Of a stretch of DNA of 64,000 bases, positions 26,324-35,573 are shown piece by piece. Made by a program: the position numbers and the translations under genes. This DNA comes from Maribellus sp. YY47 (GTDB lineage Bacteria; Bacteroidota; Bacteroidia; Bacteroidales; Prolixibacteraceae). The stretch spans positions 95,164 through 159,163 of the forward strand of contig NZ_JALGYW010000013.1 in the NCBI RefSeq assembly GCF_023111095.1. Direction: 5' to 3'. The notes below the pieces were generated by a model that saw only the letters and a list, made by a program, of their open reading frames with translations, had not been told where the DNA came from and made no database searches. Within the stretch, counting starts at the first letter, position 1, and each line of letters opens with the position of its first letter.

Positions 26324-26794
26324 ATGTATTCGAAAGAAGAAGTTAAACAACTGCGTGTCAGTTTTTGGGAGAAATTTGGGCAACGGTGCGAGATTCACCC
26401 TGATTTGATGTACAAAAAACGAAAATGGATATTACACCGTACAAAAATCAAAGATGTTGCTTTACGTTTTGATGTGAACCGCGAAAACGCCCAGGTGATT
26501 CTGGAACTGGGGAGTCGTAATGAAAACCTTCGTTTACGTGCCTTTGAATTTCTCGAACAATATAAGGTGGTGATGGAAGAGGGTTTTGACAATGGCTTGA
26601 TATGGGAATTCTTTCACGAACGAGAAGACAGCAATAAGGAAGTCTGCCGAATTTACACGCAATTGAACGGAGTGGATTTCCATCGCCAAAACCAATGGCC
26701 TGAGATTTACAATTTTTATATTGAAAACATGCTTCGTCTCGAAGATAACTTTATGTCGATCAAAGATCTACTACAGGAAGAACTCAAAAACTAG
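26324..26794 (+). CDS. DUF4268 domain protein
   Basis: A 156-residue soluble protein made almost entirely of the DUF4268 domain (LRVSFWEKFGQRCEI, WILHRTKIKDVALRFDVNRENAQVILEL, VCRIYTQLNGVDFHRQNQWPEIYNFYIENMLRLE). The domain is also found attached to nuclease-like or DUF91 modules, but here it stands alone, as usual in Bacteroidota. Function unknown. The domain begins within the first residues, so the ATG at 26324 must be the start although the promoter element is almost touching it. Confidence 0.8.
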   Translation: MYSKEEVKQLRVSFWEKFGQRCEIHPDLMYKKRKWILHRTKIKDVALRFDVNRENAQVILELGSRNENLRLRAFEFLEQYKVVMEEGFDNGLIWEFFHEREDSNKEVCRIYTQLNGVDFHRQNQWPEIYNFYIENMLRLEDNFMSIKDLLQEELKN

Positions 26795-26801
26795 CAAAAA
26801 A

Positions 26802-27299
26802 TTACATCCTGATTAAGCCCGCAATTTCTTCCGCCAGTTCTGGATATTCTTCCAGAAGTTTTTGATCGGCCATTTCAAAATCGTCGAAATGAAACCCCGG
26901 AGCTACCGTGCAGCCAAGCAATGCATAACCGGTCTTATCCGCTAACCTCGCTGCAAACCAAGCGTATTTTGGTACTACCGCCTGGAATGCGTCTTTTTCT
27001 CCCACTCCCAGCACAAAGTATTTGAGTTTATTCCCATCAATCCAAAGAATTTCGGTGGCGGAAGTTCCGGTGTAATAATGCCAGATTTCGTCGGATTTGA
27101 TTCGGTGAAAAGATGAAAAATCACTTCCTTCCAACAGGTAATAAATGGAGGTACAAATATTTCGCCTGACATTTGGCTGAAAACAAGCAGGATCAGGAAA
27201 CATCAGATCTTCCGACCGGTAGACTTCTTTAAACCAGCCACCTTCGGGATGTCTTTCCAGATCCAGCTTTTCAATCCAATAAGCGGAAGAGAATTGCAT
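26802..27299 (-). CDS. DUF985 (Cupin_5) protein
   Basis: A 165-residue cupin of the DUF985 family. The signature runs LDLERHPEGGWFKEVYRS, TSIYYLLEGSDFSSFHRIKSDEIWHYYTG, then LLGCTVAPGFHFDDFEMAD; histidines in HRI, EIWHYY and FHFDDFE are the likely metal ligands. Biochemical role unclear for most members. It overlaps the preceding SRPBCC gene by one base (TGATG), so translation is coupled. Converges with DUF4268 after 7 bp. Confidence 0.88.
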   Translation of the reverse strand: MQFSSAYWIEKLDLERHPEGGWFKEVYRSEDLMFPDPACFQPNVRRNICTSIYYLLEGSDFSSFHRIKSDEIWHYYTGTSATEILWIDGNKLKYFVLGVGEKDAFQAVVPKYAWFAARLADKTGYALLGCTVAPGFHFDDFEMADQKLLEEYPELAEEIAGLIRM

Positions 27300-27676
27300 C
27301 AGATAAATAATTCATTCAAAGCGCCAAAATAATCGTCATCCCAGCCTTCCGAAATGTTATCATAGGCATCATCCGGAATATTGACATGAATTAATTCGAC
27401 ACTGGTTCCTTTTTTATGCGGATGCAGTTTAATGGTAACGATCGATTCTTCCTCCTCTTCGCCAAAGAACCACTTTTGAACGATTTTTCTGTTTTCTTCA
27501 AACTCCAGGTTAAGACCTGTTATACTGCCGTTCCATAACGAAAATTCGGTATTCGGCTCCGTTTGCATGATCACTTCTTCCCCTGTCCATATCTCGAGCA
27601 TTCTTTGGTTGGTAAGCGCATTATAAACGTCCTTAGGATCGGCATGCAACGTATAGTATCTTTTTAAATCTTTCAT
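27299..27676 (-). CDS. SRPBCC / START-like (AHSA1-type) protein
   Basis: A 125-residue START/Bet v1-like fold: ADPKDVYNALTNQRMLEIWTGEE at the N-terminus, central strands (KIVQKWFFGEEEEESIVTIKLHPHKKGTSVELIHVNIP), and a C-terminal helix beginning NISEGWDDDYFGALNEL. Small hydrophobic ligands are bound by this fold; members with this size in Bacteroidota are annotated AHSA1-like. Operonic with the DUF985 cupin, whose start codon overlaps its stop. Confidence 0.82.
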   Translation of the reverse strand: MKDLKRYYTLHADPKDVYNALTNQRMLEIWTGEEVIMQTEPNTEFSLWNGSITGLNLEFEENRKIVQKWFFGEEEEESIVTIKLHPHKKGTSVELIHVNIPDDAYDNISEGWDDDYFGALNELFI

Positions 27677-27752
27677 CGATTAATCTTTTTGTCAACAGTA
27701 ATTCTACATAAATTCAGAAGCAACAACCCGCTATAAGAAGCAAGATAAATTA

Positions 27753-29741
27753 TTATCTCACTCTTCTGGTTTTCATTATCTTCTTATTGATTTTATAGTT
27801 AAAACCTAATGTAATGAATTCTTTCAACTGAAGTTTTGACTTCTGTCCCACCTGTGCTCCGGTGTCATCATAAATGGGAAACATAACATTAGCATCGTAG
27901 ATCATATGCAGCATCACCGTCATATTCATGTAATCGTTCAGTTTCATTGATACCTGGTTTTCCAGTTCCATATCAAGATTATCAAAAGTGTTACGGTAGT
28001 TCATGAACGTTTTATATTTCATGTTCCATGTAATATCGTTTGTAATCTTTTTATTCATGTTTATGTCGGCGTTTAAACCCACCTCCCAGAAAGCCTTTTT
28101 GCCGGCTGGAATTCCATATTTTACCTGATCAATCAAGGCAGTATCTCTTACATAAACGTTTTTCAGCGAAATCGGCGAAAGCAACATCGAGAATTTATTG
28201 CTGGGTTTGTAATCCAAACCTATTTTAAAAATCGTTTTAGAAGGTCCTAAAAAAGCTGAAATAGGATCAGGATTATTGGCTTTTGGATATCTGAAACCTC
28301 TGAAAAACTGGGTATTAAAGTTTAATTCTGTACTGTAGTACCATTTTCTGAAAGCACTTAATCCAAAACGTGATGTAACTTCGAATTTATCGTCGTTCTT
28401 GCGTACTTCCTCACCTCCGCCGGGTTTCATCCATCCGTTACGTATTTCAACCGAATTTTCCCATTTCTTTTTGCCATTGGCGCTGCCATAATTGGCAAAT
28501 CCTTTTAACACCAACAAAATCGAAAGGGCGTTCTGTCCCCCTTTTTTCCAGTTTTCATAATAGGTTTGGGTAAATCCGGCATTCCCGTCGCCGCCCAGCG
28601 ACCAGGGCGTTTCCAGCTCATAGGCATTACCAACTTTTGTGAATTTCGAGTGATTGCCTTTCAAGCTCTCAAAATCAAAGTCTTTTGTCTGACGCTCAGA
28701 AAAACGATTAAAAGTAACTCCATCGTTAATTAGGAACTGCATTTCGCGTTTTCCGGTAGATTTTACGAGCAATTGCAACGAATCTTTCTGTTCGTTTTTC
28801 AGCCAAACACGTGCATAGCGTTCCCTGTCTTTTTGCAACACGATCTCGCTTCCTTCACCATTCATGTTCGTCATGGCGATAGTTGCCGTATCAATGTAAT
28901 CAGCGTATGCCGTTAAAATATTGATTACCGACCGGATACTGTCGTTAACCAAGGCAATCTGCTGGCTGTTGTATGCCTTCAATACATCGTAGTTGCTAAG
29001 TGCCACCACGTCTTTGTAGCTTTTAATTCTGAAACGAATTTGCTCTTCAAACGTACGATTCCGGTAATCTGCCGACATCCGGTTCACATAGACACTGGTA
29101 ATAGAATCGTTGTATGCCAACCGTTTATTTTCTACATACACGTTCCGCAAGCTGTCGATAGCCACCAGTTTTTTGAACTGCTCGGGCGAATTAAGCACCG
29201 AATCGGGAATAACTTCCGGCATTACCAATTCCTTCGGGAAAGAGTATATTGAATCGGAAAAAAGCTGCAGCCCTTTTCCTTCGGGAACAACAGGAGCTTG
29301 CTGTTTGGCCTCTATGATAACCCGCTCGGGCACCGGAATCGGATTTTTTGTTACTTCTGCCGTATAATCCGCAATTATTTTTTCAATATTGCGCTGAACC
29401 AGACTGGCTGAAACATACCCCGGAACCGACAAGCTGTCTTTTACATTCTCCGGAAGACGAAAAACGTAAATACTGTCATTCATCTGTGCTTGATTCAAAT
29501 TTTGAAGGATCGCATCGATTGGTGCATCCTCCAGAAAATTGATTAAACCGGTGATGTTTGAATGAACATCTTTTTGAGTTAAATGCCAGGTACGATCCTC
29601 CAGAAAATAATTCCTGAGAATACGAATTCCGTCCTCCAATGCCTTTTCGTTTTCAGTTTTATCCAGCTCTTGCGCATACGAATACTGGAAAAATAATACC
29701 CCCAGGAGAACAAATAGTATTGATTTCTTGAAATGGAACAT
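27753..29741 (-). CDS. DUF3078 outer-membrane protein with long N-terminal extension
   Basis: A 662-residue exported protein (signal peptide residues 1-23). Residues about 24-370 form a helical, low-homology extension with repeated DSIRSV/DSLRNVYV-like patterns. The C-terminal 290 residues are the DUF3078 barrel (FTQTYYENWKKGGQNALSIL, WENSVEIRNGWMKPGGGE, FRKWYYSTELNFNTQFFRGF). The final strand ends near LGFNYKINKKIMKT rather than in an aromatic residue. Probably outer-membrane; function unknown. Monocistronic. Confidence 0.8.
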   Translation of the reverse strand: MFHFKKSILFVLLGVLFFQYSYAQELDKTENEKALEDGIRILRNYFLEDRTWHLTQKDVHSNITGLINFLEDAPIDAILQNLNQAQMNDSIYVFRLPENVKDSLSVPGYVSASLVQRNIEKIIADYTAEVTKNPIPVPERVIIEAKQQAPVVPEGKGLQLFSDSIYSFPKELVMPEVIPDSVLNSPEQFKKLVAIDSLRNVYVENKRLAYNDSITSVYVNRMSADYRNRTFEEQIRFRIKSYKDVVALSNYDVLKAYNSQQIALVNDSIRSVINILTAYADYIDTATIAMTNMNGEGSEIVLQKDRERYARVWLKNEQKDSLQLLVKSTGKREMQFLINDGVTFNRFSERQTKDFDFESLKGNHSKFTKVGNAYELETPWSLGGDGNAGFTQTYYENWKKGGQNALSILLVLKGFANYGSANGKKKWENSVEIRNGWMKPGGGEEVRKNDDKFEVTSRFGLSAFRKWYYSTELNFNTQFFRGFRYPKANNPDPISAFLGPSKTIFKIGLDYKPSNKFSMLLSPISLKNVYVRDTALIDQVKYGIPAGKKAFWEVGLNADINMNKKITNDITWNMKYKTFMNYRNTFDNLDMELENQVSMKLNDYMNMTVMLHMIYDANVMFPIYDDTGAQVGQKSKLQLKEFITLGFNYKINKKIMKTRRVR

Positions 29742-29867
29742 TGACTTGTTTTTTAGCTTTTAGTTGGAAACGTAAAATTAGTATTTATGTTATTCAGAAA
29801 AATAAATTTCCCGGTTTACTTTCAACAATTAACTATTAATAAATTATTTAGCTGCTCTTTGAACAAA

Positions 29868-30326
29868 TTACCAACGGGAATAGGGATTACGTGACATATA
29901 TGAATTGTAAAACCGCAGATCATGTGTTACTTCTTCTGTAATCCAAACTGGTAATTGCACCTGTTCCTCTTCACTCTGCAATTCGATCTCCGCCAGGATC
30001 AATCCGGCATTTTCACCCTCAAAAACATCTATTTCCCACCATTTTCCATGATGAAGTTCTTTGTATCTGGTTTTCTCAATCGGATGATTTAAACACATTT
30101 TCAGCATTGGCAAGGCATCATCAACCGGTATTTCGTACTCAAATTCGGCACGGGTAATTCCTTCCATTTTCCCTTTAATGGTCAAAAAGGCCTTCTCTCC
30201 CTTTGTCCGAACCCGAACTACTCTTTCCTTGTCGGTTGACAAATACCCCTGCAAAATCTTTTCGCCAGTAACCGCCGGGTTCCACTTGCTTTTATCTACC
30301 AGATATTTGCGTTCTATTTCAAACAT
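29868..30326 (-). CDS. CYTH-domain protein (triphosphate tunnel metalloenzyme)
   Basis: A 152-residue single-domain CYTH protein. The ExExK motif is at the N-terminus (FEIERKYL), followed by strands with alternating basic residues lining the tunnel (VVRVRTKGEKAFLTIKGK, EFEYEIP, IEKTRYKEL) and acidic residues for metal (WEIDVFEGENAGLILAEIEL). Family members hydrolyse inorganic or thiamine triphosphate or make cAMP; bacterial short forms are usually triphosphatases. It has a -7 element about 50 bp upstream. Confidence 0.9.
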   Translation of the reverse strand: MFEIERKYLVDKSKWNPAVTGEKILQGYLSTDKERVVRVRTKGEKAFLTIKGKMEGITRAEFEYEIPVDDALPMLKMCLNHPIEKTRYKELHHGKWWEIDVFEGENAGLILAEIELQSEEEQVQLPVWITEEVTHDLRFYNSYMSRNPYSRW

Positions 30327-30374
30327 ACTCGATCAATTTGGATGAATTGCAGCCGAAGTAAAATGGCTGTCCGG

Positions 30375-30382
30375 CAAAATTA
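30375..30382 (-). promoter_or_regulatory. -7 element ahead of the CYTH gene
   Basis: The complement of CAAAATTA is TAATTTTG, an exact TAnnTTTG match on the minus strand, giving a leader of about 45 nt. Confidence 0.45.
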
Positions 30383-30417
30383 TTATTATTTTTATGATGC
30401 TGTAAAAATTAACATCT

Positions 30418-30972
30418 ATGATTTCAAGAACAGAAGCCATCCGCCTACTGAACGACAATATTACGTCGGAAAACATGCGAAAACACTGTCTGGCATCGGA
30501 AGTGGTACTGCGGGCCATGGCCAAACGTTTGGGCCGCAACGAAGACGAATGGGGTCTGGCAGGTCTTTTACACGATATTGATGTGGAAATTACCCATGCC
30601 GATCCTTATACGCACGGTCCTTATGCAACCAATATTCTGGCAGGAAAAGTAACGGATGAAATGCTGGATGCCATTGTGATGCACAACGAAGTTGCAACCG
30701 GGAAAGAAAGAACTACCGAATTTCAGCATGCATTAGCCGCAGGGGAAACAATCACCGGACTGATTACTGCTACCACACTTGTTTATCCGGATAAAAAGAT
30801 AGCTGGTGTAAAAGCCAAATCGGTTACCAAAAGGATGAACCAGAAAGCTTTTGCAGCGTCGGTTAAACGCGAAAATATTCTGGAATGCGAAGCCATCGGT
30901 ATTCCGATGAACGAATTTGCAGAGCTTGCAGTAAGCGCCATGCAAACCATCAGCGACGAGCTGGGACTTTAA
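30418..30972 (+). CDS. HD-domain hydrolase
   Basis: A 184-residue HD-superfamily protein. The metal residues sit in KHCLASE (His), LAGLLHDID (the HD pair), and MHNEV; HDIG-type spacing fits the small cytosolic group often annotated as hydrolases of nucleotide-like substrates. Substrate unknown. It is divergent from the CYTH gene and converges with the PD40 protein gene, overlapping its end by 4 bp. Confidence 0.85.
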   Translation: MISRTEAIRLLNDNITSENMRKHCLASEVVLRAMAKRLGRNEDEWGLAGLLHDIDVEITHADPYTHGPYATNILAGKVTDEMLDAIVMHNEVATGKERTTEFQHALAAGETITGLITATTLVYPDKKIAGVKAKSVTKRMNQKAFAASVKRENILECEAIGIPMNEFAELAVSAMQTISDELGL

Positions 30973-32468
30973 TAAGTGTAAGAAACAAAGGCTACTTTTT
31001 TTGAATCGGGACTCCACGACGGAACATTAAGCGTTCCCTGTCCGCCATATAAAAAGGCTTTGCACTTTATCTCACCGCCATTTGCCGGCATAACACGCAG
31101 CATCACCCGCTGATTGCGCGGATGCGAACCTGCCGGCACTTCTTTCGGATAAGAAATCATTATCAGCTGTTTTCCATCCGGAGAAGGGTGAGCAAACCAA
31201 TTCTGAAAATCATCAAAAGTTACCTGTTCCTGATCAGAGCCGTCGGGTTTCATCCGCCAGATTTGCATCATCCCGGTGCGTGTTGAATTGAAATAAATAA
31301 ATTTTCCATCGGGCGAATATTCAGGGCCGTCATCGAGACCTTCTGCGGTTGTCAGTCGAATTTCTTCTCCCCCGCTCGAAGGAATTTGATACACATCATA
31401 GTTTCCGTTTCTTTCGGCACAGTATGTCAGCCATTTTCCATCGGGCGACCAGCCATGCCAGTATGAAGGGCCTTTTGCCGTGATTCTTTTGGGAATTCCT
31501 CCTTCAACCGGAACAGTAAAAACAATGGAATGTCCGTTTCCGTTTTCCTGAACATGGTTGCTTATGGCCAGCGTTTTTCCGTCGAACGAAATTCCATGAT
31601 CGTTGTTGTTCGACTGTGCAAAGCCGGTGTTTATCTCAACCGGAGTCTTCTTTTCCAAATCAAAGTGGTACAACTTTCCTCCGGAATTGTAAATCAGAAA
31701 TTTCCCGTCGCGCGACCAGTTTGGAGCTTCAATGTGTGTATCGGTTTCATACATAACGGTTCTGTGTCCCGTTTCAACATCCAGAATTTCCAACCTGCTG
31801 GGCGATGGTGTTTGATAACCGTCAACACCTTCAACCGCCGGTATTTCGAGGCGAACATTGCTGAACCGTGCCGTCTCCACTACATCTTCGTCGTGCGAGC
31901 AGATAAACAATCCGGCCAGTATTTCTTCACCCAAATCGAATTCCTTTTCCGCAACCGTAACAAGAGGTTTGTTATCTTTTGAAATCCTGACGATATAAGT
32001 ATTTCCTTTTCGTTCGAGCTGAATAAACTCAGGCGCCGATACATCCGATTTTACTTCATCGGTATTCTCTCCTTCCTTTTCCCGGAACTGCATGCCGGTA
32101 AGTCCGTCGCCATGTACACAGGCATCAACATACGCCGAACTTTCTCCTGATGTAGCACGTGCTATAATTCCAAGTTTGCGATGTGCATTTACACCTTCGC
32201 CTACAAATGCAACATTCGCCGAAAGAATAAAATCTCCAGTGATCTTGGTGGATTCAAACCAGCACTCGTCCTTATCAAACCACATGTTTGTTCCGGCTCC
32301 CGTAAGCGTGAACACTTGATTTTGCTCGTCAAAGTCGGTGCTTCCTTTAAATTTTGGAACACCGATTGAAATGCCTGAAAATCGTTCAAACGTACTCTGA
32401 CAGGTTGAATTAAAGGAGCATGTTAAGAGGCTCAGGGCAATCAGAAAAGTATAAAGTTTAATCATCAT
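30969..32468 (-). CDS. Exported TolB-like PD40 beta-propeller protein
   Basis: A 499-residue exported protein. The signal region (LYTFLIALSLLTCSFN) contains a possible lipobox LLTC, so it may be a lipoprotein. Residues about 35-205 resemble a DUF1349/concanavalin-like sandwich (FESTKITGDFILSANVAFVGEG, LERKGNTYIVRISKD). Residues about 215-499 are PD40 propeller blades (GISFDGKTLAIS, WSPDGKWLTYCAERNGNYDVYQIP, YSPDGKFIYFNSTRTGMMQIWRMKPDG, HPSPDGKQLIMISYP, WSPDSKKVAFVSY). It follows the GntR-type regulator after 7 bp, so it probably belongs to the fucose-related unit. Role not known. Confidence 0.8.
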   Translation of the reverse strand: MMIKLYTFLIALSLLTCSFNSTCQSTFERFSGISIGVPKFKGSTDFDEQNQVFTLTGAGTNMWFDKDECWFESTKITGDFILSANVAFVGEGVNAHRKLGIIARATSGESSAYVDACVHGDGLTGMQFREKEGENTDEVKSDVSAPEFIQLERKGNTYIVRISKDNKPLVTVAEKEFDLGEEILAGLFICSHDEDVVETARFSNVRLEIPAVEGVDGYQTPSPSRLEILDVETGHRTVMYETDTHIEAPNWSRDGKFLIYNSGGKLYHFDLEKKTPVEINTGFAQSNNNDHGISFDGKTLAISNHVQENGNGHSIVFTVPVEGGIPKRITAKGPSYWHGWSPDGKWLTYCAERNGNYDVYQIPSSGGEEIRLTTAEGLDDGPEYSPDGKFIYFNSTRTGMMQIWRMKPDGSDQEQVTFDDFQNWFAHPSPDGKQLIMISYPKEVPAGSHPRNQRVMLRVMPANGGEIKCKAFLYGGQGTLNVPSWSPDSKKVAFVSYTY

Positions 32469-32475
32469 TTTAAGG

Positions 32476-33468
32476 TCAAAGTGAATCCCTTAAAATTAAT
32501 GATGTTGATAAAACTTTCCCAATTTTATGTTTATGTTGTACAAATGTTGCTACTTCTCGTCCCATTTCTTCAAAATCGGTCGAAATTACGGTTATTCCGC
32601 CACCCACGATTTCTTTCATCGGGGTATCGTTGTAAGAAATAATTCCTACTTGTTTCCCAAGTTCCAGTTGGTTTGAGCGACATGATTTTATCACCTCCAC
32701 CAGATCGGAATCGCGGATTACGAAATACGCCTGCCCGCTTTTTAATTTAGATGAATCGAATCGGCTGACCCGTGAAAATATAATGGAATGCTTTTTACAA
32801 AACGACTGGATGGCCGGAACCACTTCCCCCGGATGCGGAGTGTCTTTTTCTGAATAAACCAAAACCAGCTCGTTGTACTTACGAAATCGATCCGCTTGTT
32901 CATCCAGACAATGAATAACAGATTCGCCAAAATCCTGAAGCAAATAGTTGACTTTATCGTTGGCAGGTTTTCCCATATCGAGCAGCAACAGCTTGTTTGA
33001 ATCGATTTTGTTCAGGATCGGCTCCATCGACTGATGATCGATGTTCATAACCACATACATGCTGTAGCGCCCCAAACTACTTTCGATAAGCTGGGTAAAA
33101 ACTTCGCGGTTGTAATGATGAAAAAGCAAATCAACGGCATACGACTCCGGAAGATTTTGTCTTAACGACTGGTAAAGTTGTTCTTTAAACGCACTAAAAT
33201 CGTCGAGCAACACAAAAACCCGGTACGATTCGTTGGCCACAAAATACCCTTTCGTAGGCGCCGATTCAACAACACTACGCTGCTTTAAAATATTGTAGGC
33301 TTTAAAAACCGTATCGCGCGAAAAACCACTTTCACTGCTTAACTGGTTTACCGAAGGAAGCGGATCTCCAGCCTTTAATTCACCCTTCGCAATGGCTTCA
33401 GTAATGGAATGAACCAGTTGCTGCAGTTTGGTTTGTCCTCCCGCTATTTGTGTCGATTGCAGTTTCAT
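32476..33468 (-). CDS. GntR-type regulator with LacI-like sensor (FucR-like)
   Basis: A 330-residue regulator: GntR winged helix at residues about 12-75 (LVHSITEAIAKGELKAGDPLPSVNQLSSESGFSRDTVFKAYNILKQR), then a periplasmic-binding-protein-like ligand domain (FRKYNELVLVYSEKD, VGIISYNDTPMKEIVGGGITVISTDFEEMG) like LacI family sensors. This architecture matches FucR of Bacteroides, a fucose-responsive repressor, and the gene follows fucI here (72-bp gap). Identification as FucR rests on architecture and context. It likely senses fucose or a derivative. Confidence 0.85.
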   Translation of the reverse strand: MKLQSTQIAGGQTKLQQLVHSITEAIAKGELKAGDPLPSVNQLSSESGFSRDTVFKAYNILKQRSVVESAPTKGYFVANESYRVFVLLDDFSAFKEQLYQSLRQNLPESYAVDLLFHHYNREVFTQLIESSLGRYSMYVVMNIDHQSMEPILNKIDSNKLLLLDMGKPANDKVNYLLQDFGESVIHCLDEQADRFRKYNELVLVYSEKDTPHPGEVVPAIQSFCKKHSIIFSRVSRFDSSKLKSGQAYFVIRDSDLVEVIKSCRSNQLELGKQVGIISYNDTPMKEIVGGGITVISTDFEEMGREVATFVQHKHKIGKVLSTSLILRDSL

Positions 33469-33540
33469 AAGTGATGCTGACCAGGTAGTAAAAGGAAGAT
33501 GGCAGTAATTTCAGTACCACCATCTTCCACTCTAAAACTT

Positions 33541-35322
33541 TTATTTATAAATCGGACCAAAGTTAGCGCAAGCGCGGTAATCCGATCCTTCTTTGTCTTC
33601 GCCAAAAGCATTCCAGGCACTTGGTCGGAAGATTTTATCCTCGTCCACATTGTGCATGCACACCGGAATTCTCAAAATAGAAGCCAGCGTAATCAGGTCG
33701 GCTCCGATGTGGCCGTAACTGATTGCACCGTGGTTGGCGCCCCAGTTTGCCATTACTGAATAAACATCTTTAAAGGCGCCTTTACCAGTAACTTTAGGAG
33801 CAAACCAGGTAGTTGGCCATGTTGGATCCGTTCTTTTATCCAGCACGGTGTGAATATCGTTTTCCAGATCAACCGTGTACCCTTCGGCAATTTGCAACAC
33901 CGGCCCCTGCCCTTTTACCAGGTTCACACGACTCATGGTAACCGGCATTTCTCCCTGTGTTTTAAACTGACTGGAATAACCGCCACCACGGAAATAGCCT
34001 TTGCTTCCCGGGCAGAATTTTGTATTCTTCAAACAAGCCTTCACGTCTTCTTCGGTAACATCCCAGAACGGTTTCATTACTGAATTTCCATCCGCATCTT
34101 TTTGCTGCCCGGTAGCATCCATTGTGGTTGAACCCGAGTTAATCAAGTGGATTATACCATCTTTTGCAATTCCTGTCAGTTCCTTGCCGGTAACGCGTTT
34201 CACTGCATCCGGACTCCAATACGTACGAACATCAGAGAAAATTTGAGCTGTATTGGTAAGCAGGTGTCCAAACAACATCGGAACCGCATTCAAACTATCG
34301 TTCTCGGTAGCAAATACAAAGGCTTCACGAATTCCATTCCAGTCGAATGAGGTATTCAGGATCGTTTCCGAGAAATCACCGTTTGGATAGTAGTCAGTCC
34401 ACTGACGCTGGCCCTGGAAACCGCCGGCGATTGCATTGTGCCCATGGGATTCTTCCCCAAAACCGGTTTCTTTTAATTTTGGGTTACCGATCATCAGGTC
34501 GCGCATAATCAGTGTCATCTTCACAACCACTTCCCACTCCCAATCCTTGCGCGCGCGGTCCGATTGTGCTTCCGGTGCGTTGTAATCATCACCTTCGGTA
34601 ATATTTTCTTTGGTCCACGCCATCGCCTTTTGGTATTCTTCCTTGTCGTAAATACCTTCATCCAGACGACGTTTCACTTCCACCATGTCCACAAATTCGG
34701 TGCGCATTCCCAGGTAATCCTGGAAGAAATCAGCATTTACCATCGAACCTGCTATCCCCATTGAAGTATATCCCAGCGACAGGTACGATTTGCCTTTCAT
34801 CTGAGCGGTTGCTAAAGCAGCTTTTACAAAACGAAGAATCTTTTCGCGTACATCATCCGGAATGGTTTCATCGCCTGCATCCTGTACATCGCGGCCATAA
34901 ATTCCAAAAGTCGGAAATCCTTTCTGAGTGTAACCTGCCAATGCCGCTGCCAGGTAAACCGCTCCCGGACGTTCGGTTCCGTTAAACCCCCAAACTGCTT
35001 TTGGCACCAGCGGTGTTGCATCCATCACTTCGGTTCCGTAACACCAGCATGGAGTTACCGTCAGCGAAACGCCAACGCCCTCGCGTTCGAATTTGTCAGC
35101 ACACATCGCTGCTTCAGCCACGCCACCAATGGTTGTGTCTGCGATAACGCATTCCACTTTTTCGCCGCTCGGAAAGCGAAGATTTTCTTCAATCAACCGG
35201 GCTGCGTTTTTAGCCATGTTCATGGTTTGTACTTCCAGCGACTCGCGTACGCCTCTTTCACGCCCGTCGATTACCGGACGAATACCGACTTTGGGAAGTC
35301 TTCCAATTAATCTGTTTGCCAT
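33541..35322 (-). CDS. fucI: L-fucose isomerase
   Basis: A 593-residue FucI, converting L-fucose to L-fuculose (and often D-arabinose to D-ribulose) with Mn2+. Full-length and typical: [21 protein letters not shown] at the N-terminus, [57 protein letters not shown], the central domain, and C-terminal [20 protein letters not shown] carrying metal/substrate residues. First gene of the fucI, regulator, PD40 unit. The kinase, aldolase and permease of the pathway are not in the window. Confidence 0.96.
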   Translation of the reverse strand: MANRLIGRLPKVGIRPVIDGRERGVRESLEVQTMNMAKNAARLIEENLRFPSGEKVECVIADTTIGGVAEAAMCADKFEREGVGVSLTVTPCWCYGTEVMDATPLVPKAVWGFNGTERPGAVYLAAALAGYTQKGFPTFGIYGRDVQDAGDETIPDDVREKILRFVKAALATAQMKGKSYLSLGYTSMGIAGSMVNADFFQDYLGMRTEFVDMVEVKRRLDEGIYDKEEYQKAMAWTKENITEGDDYNAPEAQSDRARKDWEWEVVVKMTLIMRDLMIGNPKLKETGFGEESHGHNAIAGGFQGQRQWTDYYPNGDFSETILNTSFDWNGIREAFVFATENDSLNAVPMLFGHLLTNTAQIFSDVRTYWSPDAVKRVTGKELTGIAKDGIIHLINSGSTTMDATGQQKDADGNSVMKPFWDVTEEDVKACLKNTKFCPGSKGYFRGGGYSSQFKTQGEMPVTMSRVNLVKGQGPVLQIAEGYTVDLENDIHTVLDKRTDPTWPTTWFAPKVTGKGAFKDVYSVMANWGANHGAISYGHIGADLITLASILRIPVCMHNVDEDKIFRPSAWNAFGEDKEGSDYRACANFGPIYK

Positions 35323-35429
35323 CTTTTTGATTATTTTATTGATTCAATTTTCTTTGCTGACAGGCTCGATATGCTGTCCTGTACTGTGCTGCAATTTACA
35401 GATAAATATGATCATAAAAAATAGCTTTT

Positions 35430-35441
35430 AAAACATGTTTT
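35430..35441. promoter_or_regulatory. Candidate operator upstream of fucI
   Basis: AAAACATGTTTT is a perfect 12-bp palindrome about 110 bp upstream of the fucI ATG. On the minus strand it is followed by TATTTTTT, one base off the -7 consensus. It could be the site for the GntR-type regulator encoded in the same unit; not proven. Confidence 0.35.
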
Positions 35442-35533
35442 GTAGTAAAAAGGAAGTTTAAACCGTATTCAATCAGAGTAAAAGCAATCGGTATAATATT
35501 TTAATGAAACATAAAATAATGCAATGCTTGTTG

Positions 35534-35541
35534 TAAATTTG
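35534..35541 (+). promoter_or_regulatory. -7 element ahead of the DUF5686 gene
   Basis: TAAATTTG matches TAnnTTTG, 32 bp before the ATG at 35574. Confidence 0.5.
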
Positions 35542-35573
35542 TTATACTAGCATTACAGAAAACAAAAGAAACA

